A stretch of DNA of 64,000 nucleotides from the NCBI RefSeq assembly GCF_014649955.1, contig NZ_BMUA01000024.1, positions 58,220-122,219 of the forward strand, written 5' to 3'. The translations under genes and the position numbers were made by a program. This document shows, one piece after another, positions 60,011 through 64,000 of this stretch (position 1 is the stretch's first letter; each line of letters starts with the position of its first letter). This DNA is from Streptomyces violascens. GTDB taxonomy: Bacteria; Actinomycetota; Actinomycetes; Streptomycetales; Streptomycetaceae. The notes under the pieces are model-generated. The model had not been told where the DNA came from and ran no database searches. It saw only the letters and a list, made by a program, of their open reading frames with translations.

Positions 60011-60805
60011 TCAGCCCAGCCGCTGGACCAGGATCGGGTCCGCGCCCGCCGCCGGATAGAGCAGCGTCATGGTCGAGCGAAGCCCCGGGGCCCCCGGCGC
60101 CGGGGACAGTTCGACCGTACGGCTCGTGAAGTCGCCGACCTCGCGGCAGGACCACCATGCCGCCAGGTCGGGGCGGGCCTCGCGGAGGCGGGCGGTGAGG
60201 CGGCGGACCCGGTCGTCATGGGGATTGCGGTCCGCTCGGGTGCGGAAGTGGCGGTGCAGGTCCATCGCCACCGGCTCCCAGTCGGGCAGCAGCCTCTGGT
60301 GGGGCGGGTCCGTGAGCAGGAGGAGCAGCAGGTTCCGGTCCGGGGCCGCGATGCGCGCCGGGTCGGGCCATAGGGCTGTGTATGCCTCGTTCCACGCTGT
60401 CATGAAGAGTGCCGGGTCGAGGGCCACGGCCGGAGTCTCGCCCCAACTGGCCATCAGGGCGCGGGTGTCGGCGTCCAGGGGCGCGGTCGGCTCCGGTGCC
60501 GCGAAGCCCGCCAGGGTCAGGACGTGGGCGTGGGCCGTCGCGTCGAGACGCAAGGTGCGGCTCACCGCGTCCAGCACCTGACGGGATGTCTCGACCCGGC
60601 CCTGCTCCAGCCAGGAGTACCAGGCCACGCCCACCCCGGAGAGCGCGGCCACCTCCTCGCGGCGCAGGCCCGGGGTGCGGCGCCTCGCCCCGGCGGGCAG
60701 GCCGAGTTCGGCGGGGGCGAGGCGCTCGCGGTGGGCGCGCAGGAAGCCGCCGAGCTCCCGCCGTCGCGCGAATCCGTTGCCCTCGACTCCGATACCCGCC
60801 GTCAC
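60011..60805 (-). CDS. XRE/HTH transcriptional regulator, MmyB-like
   Basis: A 264-residue regulator: N-terminal helix-turn-helix with RRTPGLRREEVAALSGVGVAWYSWLEQGR (motif core LRREEVAALSGV), and a C-terminal MmyB-type ligand domain (TAWNEAYTALWPDP, HFRTRADRNPHDDRVRRLTA, KSHT-like WSCREVGD). MmyB-like domains can bind fatty-acid-like ligands. It is convergent with paralog 3 (6 bp between stops) and divergent from the VOC gene, which is its likely target. Confidence 0.9.
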   Translation of the reverse strand: MTAGIGVEGNGFARRRELGGFLRAHRERLAPAELGLPAGARRRTPGLRREEVAALSGVGVAWYSWLEQGRVETSRQVLDAVSRTLRLDATAHAHVLTLAGFAAPEPTAPLDADTRALMASWGETPAVALDPALFMTAWNEAYTALWPDPARIAAPDRNLLLLLLTDPPHQRLLPDWEPVAMDLHRHFRTRADRNPHDDRVRRLTARLREARPDLAAWWSCREVGDFTSRTVELSPAPGAPGLRSTMTLLYPAAGADPILVQRLG

Positions 60806-60998
60806 ACCGCCGCCTCTCCGAACGTAGGCCCGCCCTCACGCCTGCCGTCGGCCGCCTGCCGGGGCGCAGGGGAGCAGACACGCTTCCCCGAACGTACGCC
60901 CGCACGCTCGGCCTCCCTCGTCGCCTCAGCCTATGACTCCCACTCACCGCATCAACCGGCGTCTGGCTGCCGCCCGTCGGGAGCCCGAGGCTGAACCC

Positions 60999-61436
60999 AT
61001 GACTCGACACGACACCACCGCCCCCCTCGTACAGCGACGCAGCAACGACTCCTCCGCCCTCGCCGCGCCCCGCGCCTTCATCCGCGTCTTCACCGGGCCC
61101 GGCACCCTCGAAGAGCTCACCCGCTTCTACGAGGAAGTCCAGGGCGTCGAGCGCGACATGTGGTTCACCTATCCGGCGAAGGGGCTCGCTCTTGCCGCGG
61201 TCGGCGGCTTCCTGCTCGTCGAGGGGTCCGACGACGCCGTCGCGCCGTTCCTCGACGTGGACGGCACCTTGCTCGTCGACGACGCCGCCGCGCATCTCGC
61301 CCGGCTGACCGCACTCGGCGCGGAGATCCTCGACCCGCTGCACAAGGTGCCGACGGGTTCCGGGTTCCATGCCCGGCACCCGGACGGCACCGTGATCGAG
61401 TACGTCGAGCACCGGCCCACCCCCGAGGGGGCCTAG
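60999..61436 (+). CDS. VOC (glyoxalase/dioxygenase fold) protein
   Basis: A 145-residue single-domain VOC protein (FIRVFTGPGTLEELTRFYEEV, GFLLVEGSD, GSGFHARHPDGTVIEYVEH). Metal residues of glyoxalase I are only partly present (final Glu in VIEYVEH), so the reaction is unknown. GAGG lies eight nt before the ATG. Divergent from the XRE regulator, a common pairing. Its stop overlaps the convergent TetR stop by 4 bp. Confidence 0.85.
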   Translation: MTRHDTTAPLVQRRSNDSSALAAPRAFIRVFTGPGTLEELTRFYEEVQGVERDMWFTYPAKGLALAAVGGFLLVEGSDDAVAPFLDVDGTLLVDDAAAHLARLTALGAEILDPLHKVPTGSGFHARHPDGTVIEYVEHRPTPEGA

Positions 61437-62038
61437 GGGGCCCCGAAGATCCGGTCCAGGTGCAGCCTCAGCACTCCCGTCGCCGACGCCGCGTCCCGCT
61501 GGCCGACCAGGATGCCCGTGCCCAGGCCGGCCGACATGGCCAACAGGCCGATCGCCTCACCCCGGGCGTCGAGGCCCGGCGCGACCAGGTCGGCGTCCTG
61601 CGCCTGGCGGAGGAGGCCCGCGACAGCCTCCTCCGCCGCGTCCGGGTTCGCGATGAACGGCTGGGCGGCCAGCGCCTCGTCGGTCATGGCCAGGACCGCG
61701 TACGAGGTGTAGAGGAAGTGGAAGGTGCGGCTCTCGTCGTCGGTGGGCAGGGCCGCCAGCAACAGGGCCTCGATCGTGGCGCGCGGGCCGGGAGCGCCAC
61801 CAACTGCCTTGATCCGTGCGGCGACCCGCTCCCCGAACCGCTGCGTCAGATATTCGAGGCCGAAGAGCAGCAGCTTCTCCTTGGTCTCGAAGTAGTACTG
61901 GATCAACCGCAGCGACACCCCCGCCTCCGCCGCCACGTCGCGCATCCCCACCGCGTGCAGCCCGCGCCGACCCGCGACCCTGACGAGCGCCTCGGTGATC
62001 TCGGTCCGTCGTTGTGCGTGGTCCACGCGCTTCGGCAT
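61433..62038 (-). CDS. TetR-family regulator
   Basis: A 201-residue TetR regulator with the helix-turn-helix in RRGLHAVGMRDVAAEAGVSLRLIQYYF (core VAAEAGVSLRLIQYYF) and a helical ligand domain. The start ATG is preceded by AGGAACGGGACCG. It is divergent from the alpha/beta hydrolase, with a 36-bp palindrome between them that is its likely operator. Confidence 0.92.
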   Translation of the reverse strand: MPKRVDHAQRRTEITEALVRVAGRRGLHAVGMRDVAAEAGVSLRLIQYYFETKEKLLLFGLEYLTQRFGERVAARIKAVGGAPGPRATIEALLLAALPTDDESRTFHFLYTSYAVLAMTDEALAAQPFIANPDAAEEAVAGLLRQAQDADLVAPGLDARGEAIGLLAMSAGLGTGILVGQRDAASATGVLRLHLDRIFGAP

Positions 62039-62098
62039 CGGTCCCGTTCCTGCCTCTCGTCCACCGCCCGGCCGGCCAAGGGGCCCCGGCTTTTTCAT

Positions 62099-62134
62099 GG
62101 TACAGCCGTATCAAGTTGATGATACGGTCGTACC
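62099..62134. promoter_or_regulatory. 36-bp composite palindrome, TetR operator
   Basis: The inner arms CCGTATCA (62106-62113) and TGATACGG (62120-62127) are perfectly inverted with a 6-bp spacer. Outer arms GGTAC (62099-62103) and GTACC (62130-62134) extend the symmetry. It lies 61 nt from the TetR start and 36 nt from the hydrolase start. Confidence 0.8.
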
Positions 62135-62169
62135 ACGAAAGAGTTCGACCGCTTCCGGAGGTGGCCCCC

Positions 62170-63114
62170 GTGCCCAAGTCCACGACCCGTGAACGTGTCC
62201 GGCCCGACGTCGGGCGGTATGTCAGCGACGCCCTGCGCGAGCGCTACTTCGCCGCGTGCGACGCCCTCTACGCGCTGGGAGCGCCGGCCGCCGCGGAGCA
62301 GGACGTCGAGACGAGCTTCGGCACGACGCACGTCTACCGGTACGGATCCGACGACCCCGCCCTCTCCTCGCGCACCCCGGTCGTCCTGGTGCACGGCGCC
62401 GGGAGTTGCTCCGCGATGTGGTACCCGAACACCGCCGCGCTCAGCTCGGAACGCACCGTCTACGCGATCGACACCCCCGGGGACCCCGGCCGCAGCGTGC
62501 AGCGCGAGCCCATTCACCAGCCCGAACGCGCCGCCCAGTGGCTGGAGGAGACACTCGCCGGGCTCGGTCTCGACCGCGTCCACCTCGTCGGCTCCTCCTA
62601 CGGCGGCTGGCTCGCCCTGAACCAGGCGCATCTGCGGCCCGGACGCCTCGCGTCGGTCACCCTGCTCGACCCGGGCGGCTTGGAGAAGGTCGGCCTGCGC
62701 TTCTTCGTCTGGATCTTCGCCAGCCTCTTCGCGACGTCCGCACCCAAGGCGCTGCGCCCGCGCCTGGCGGCCTGGCTGGAGCAACCCGTCCTCGTCGTAC
62801 CGGAGTTGCGCGCGATGGCCAGGGCGAGCGTGCGCGCCTATCGCATCCGCCGCCCGGCCCCCCTCCCGCTGTCCGACGCGGAACTGTCCACCGTCCGCAC
62901 CCCGCTCTACCTGCTGCTCGGCAGGCGCAGCCTCCTCGTGCACCCGAAGCGGCAGGTGGAGCGCGTACCCCGGCTGATACCGGGCGCCCGCGCCGAGATC
63001 GTCTCCCACACCGGCCACGGACCGCAGATCGACCACGCGGACGAGGTCAACCGCCGGATGCTGGCCTTCATGGAGTCCGCAGGCTCCCAACACCCCGTCC
63101 CCGAGCGCCCGTAG
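62170..63114 (+). CDS. Alpha/beta hydrolase
   Basis: A 314-residue hydrolase: oxyanion HGAGSCSAMW, nucleophile Ser in VGSSYGGWLA, acid residue region LLLGRRSLLVHP, and catalytic His in TGHGPQIDHAD. The substrate is unknown; ester or lactone hydrolysis is likely. The GTG at 62170 has GGAGG eight nt upstream (GTG 62161 is possible). It is presumably induced by the ligand of the divergent TetR. Confidence 0.9.
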   Translation: MPKSTTRERVRPDVGRYVSDALRERYFAACDALYALGAPAAAEQDVETSFGTTHVYRYGSDDPALSSRTPVVLVHGAGSCSAMWYPNTAALSSERTVYAIDTPGDPGRSVQREPIHQPERAAQWLEETLAGLGLDRVHLVGSSYGGWLALNQAHLRPGRLASVTLLDPGGLEKVGLRFFVWIFASLFATSAPKALRPRLAAWLEQPVLVVPELRAMARASVRAYRIRRPAPLPLSDAELSTVRTPLYLLLGRRSLLVHPKRQVERVPRLIPGARAEIVSHTGHGPQIDHADEVNRRMLAFMESAGSQHPVPERP

Positions 63115-63162
63115 CGCGATATTCGCTGGTCACGCTCCGCCCCGCCGGGCCACGCTTCCCCC

Positions 63163-63756
63163 ATGGAAGCAACGCACGACCGCCCCACCGTCCCGCCCCG
63201 CCAGCAGATCCGCGCCCTGCACACCGGGTCGACGCTCACCGTCTACCAGGCGTACGACCCGGAGCTCGGGCTGCCCGCAGCCCGCGACGGGCGGTTTCCG
63301 GCGGCATGGAAGCGGGAGCGGATGACGTGGGTCAAGCCGTCGTTCCTGTGGATGATGTACCGCTCGGGGTGGGGCACGAAGGAAGGCCAGCGCACCGTGC
63401 TCGCGATCGAGATCCGGCGGGACGGTTTCGACTGGGCGCTCGATCACGCCTGCCTCTCGCATTACGTACGCGAGCTGCACGGCGAACAGGCTGACTGGAA
63501 ACGGGAGTTGAGGTGGGCGCCCGCCCGGGTGCAGTGGGATCCCGAGCGGGATCTGCGGCTTCGGCCGCTGCCGTACCGGTCGCTGCAGCTCGGGCTCGCC
63601 GGGGAGGCCGTGCGGCGGTACGCGGACGAGTGGATCGTCGGCATCCGCGATGTGACCCCCATCGCGCACCGCGTCCACGCGCTCGTCAAAGATGGCCGAC
63701 TCGATGCCGCCCACGCCCTGTTGCCCGACGAGCGGGTCTATCCGCGGGCCGGGTAG
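63163..63756 (+). CDS. DUF4291 family protein
   Basis: A 197-residue protein with the DUF4291 signatures QQIRALHTGSTLTVYQAY, RMTWVKPSFLWMMYRSGWG and VQWDPERDLRLRPLPYRSLQ. No function is known for the family. No signal peptide; cytosolic. It follows the hydrolase by 48 nt in the same direction, perhaps in an operon. Confidence 0.9.
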   Translation: MEATHDRPTVPPRQQIRALHTGSTLTVYQAYDPELGLPAARDGRFPAAWKRERMTWVKPSFLWMMYRSGWGTKEGQRTVLAIEIRRDGFDWALDHACLSHYVRELHGEQADWKRELRWAPARVQWDPERDLRLRPLPYRSLQLGLAGEAVRRYADEWIVGIRDVTPIAHRVHALVKDGRLDAAHALLPDERVYPRAG

Positions 63757-64000
63757 CTCGTTCCAGCTCCGCCCAGATCTCGTACGAGATCTGGGCCGCC
63801 CGGTCCGCGTCCCGCGCCTCGCACGGAGTACCGCGCGCTGAGCTTCGGGATCGTCAGGCTGGTTGCCGCTCGCCGCGACCGGGACGGCGTGGAGCGCGTC
63901 GTCGGCGCCGATCGCCGCCGCGAGGTCGCCCGCCTCCCTCCTCCCCCCCCATTACCGTTTTCGTTGGCTCCGCAACGGAGCTTCCGGCCTCCGGGGCCGG
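63757..64000. other. Right edge: degenerate coding remnant and 26-bp palindrome
   Basis: On the minus strand two frames read like parts of one protein: one (about 63835-63940) gives DLAAAIGADDALHAVPVAA and another (about 63750-63820) gives RDADRAAQISYEIWAELERA, with a frameshift between and no usable start (TAA lies just upstream). This suggests a decayed or frameshifted gene. A perfect 26-bp palindrome, GCCCAGATCTCGT and its complement, lies at 63771-63796 and may serve as a terminator for the DUF4291 gene. Confidence 0.4.

Overview
The window is high-GC actinobacterial chromosome and almost certainly Streptomyces. The evidence is third-position G/C throughout, frequent GTG starts, a mycothiol conjugate amidase, GTP-dependent PEP carboxykinase, a DasR-type site in front of a chitinase, and dispersed intergenic repeats of the kind common in Streptomyces. 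The mix of housekeeping genes (greA, ilvA, pckG, metB-type gene, msrA, uppS-type gene) points to the chromosome core rather than an arm. I see no rRNA, tRNA, CRISPR array, prophage or complete insertion sequence.

Layout. 1-4.1 kb: the leader of a gene lying off the left edge, a PIN-PhoH ATPase, an isoprenyl transferase and a YghZ-type aldo/keto reductase. 4.2-9.1 kb: a C-rich hairpin/terminator, a DUF2079 membrane protein, a methyltransferase, DUF192, a lipoprotein, a broken small gene and a Uma2 nuclease-fold protein. 9.1-20.6 kb: a 14-gene minus-strand Tad/Flp pilus locus that includes its own histidine kinase/response regulator pair, a lipoprotein and an OmpA-domain protein. 20.9-25.7 kb: a DasR-type site and secreted GH18 chitinase, a secreted serine protease, a 52-residue ORF and a Ser/Thr kinase with a Cys-rich outer domain.

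25.8-33.4 kb: a two-directional catabolic cluster of GntP permease, RidA, IclR regulator, PfkB/KDG-type kinase, fold-III PLP deaminase and D-aminoacylase. Together these would suit uptake and breakdown of an N-acylated amino-aldonate such as N-acetyl-D-glucosaminate, the monomer expected from oxidised chitin. The kinase gene carries an extra in-frame block made of the same sequence as the intergenic repeats. 33.3-44 kb: a GH5 endoglycoceramidase-like enzyme, an AlaA-type aminotransferase, pckG, HlyIII/PAQR, TetR and a DUF255 thioredoxin-fold protein. 44-57.8 kb: a large STAND/TPR protein, mca, DUF4307, greA, a DrrAB-type ABC exporter, ilvA, MarR, a sigma-like/membrane pair, a cystathionine gamma-synthase-type gene and msrA.

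57.8-60 kb: three tandem paralogous small secreted proteins that I do not recognise, with conserved signal peptides, C-termini and promoter blocks. 60-64 kb: an XRE regulator, VOC protein, TetR with divergent alpha/beta hydrolase around a 36-bp palindrome, DUF4291 and decayed sequence at the right edge.

The strongest candidates for something undescribed are the three-paralog secreted family, the putative N-acyl-aminoaldonate pathway near a chitinase, and the repeat-derived insertion inside the kinase. All functional calls come from reading motifs by eye; no database search was run.
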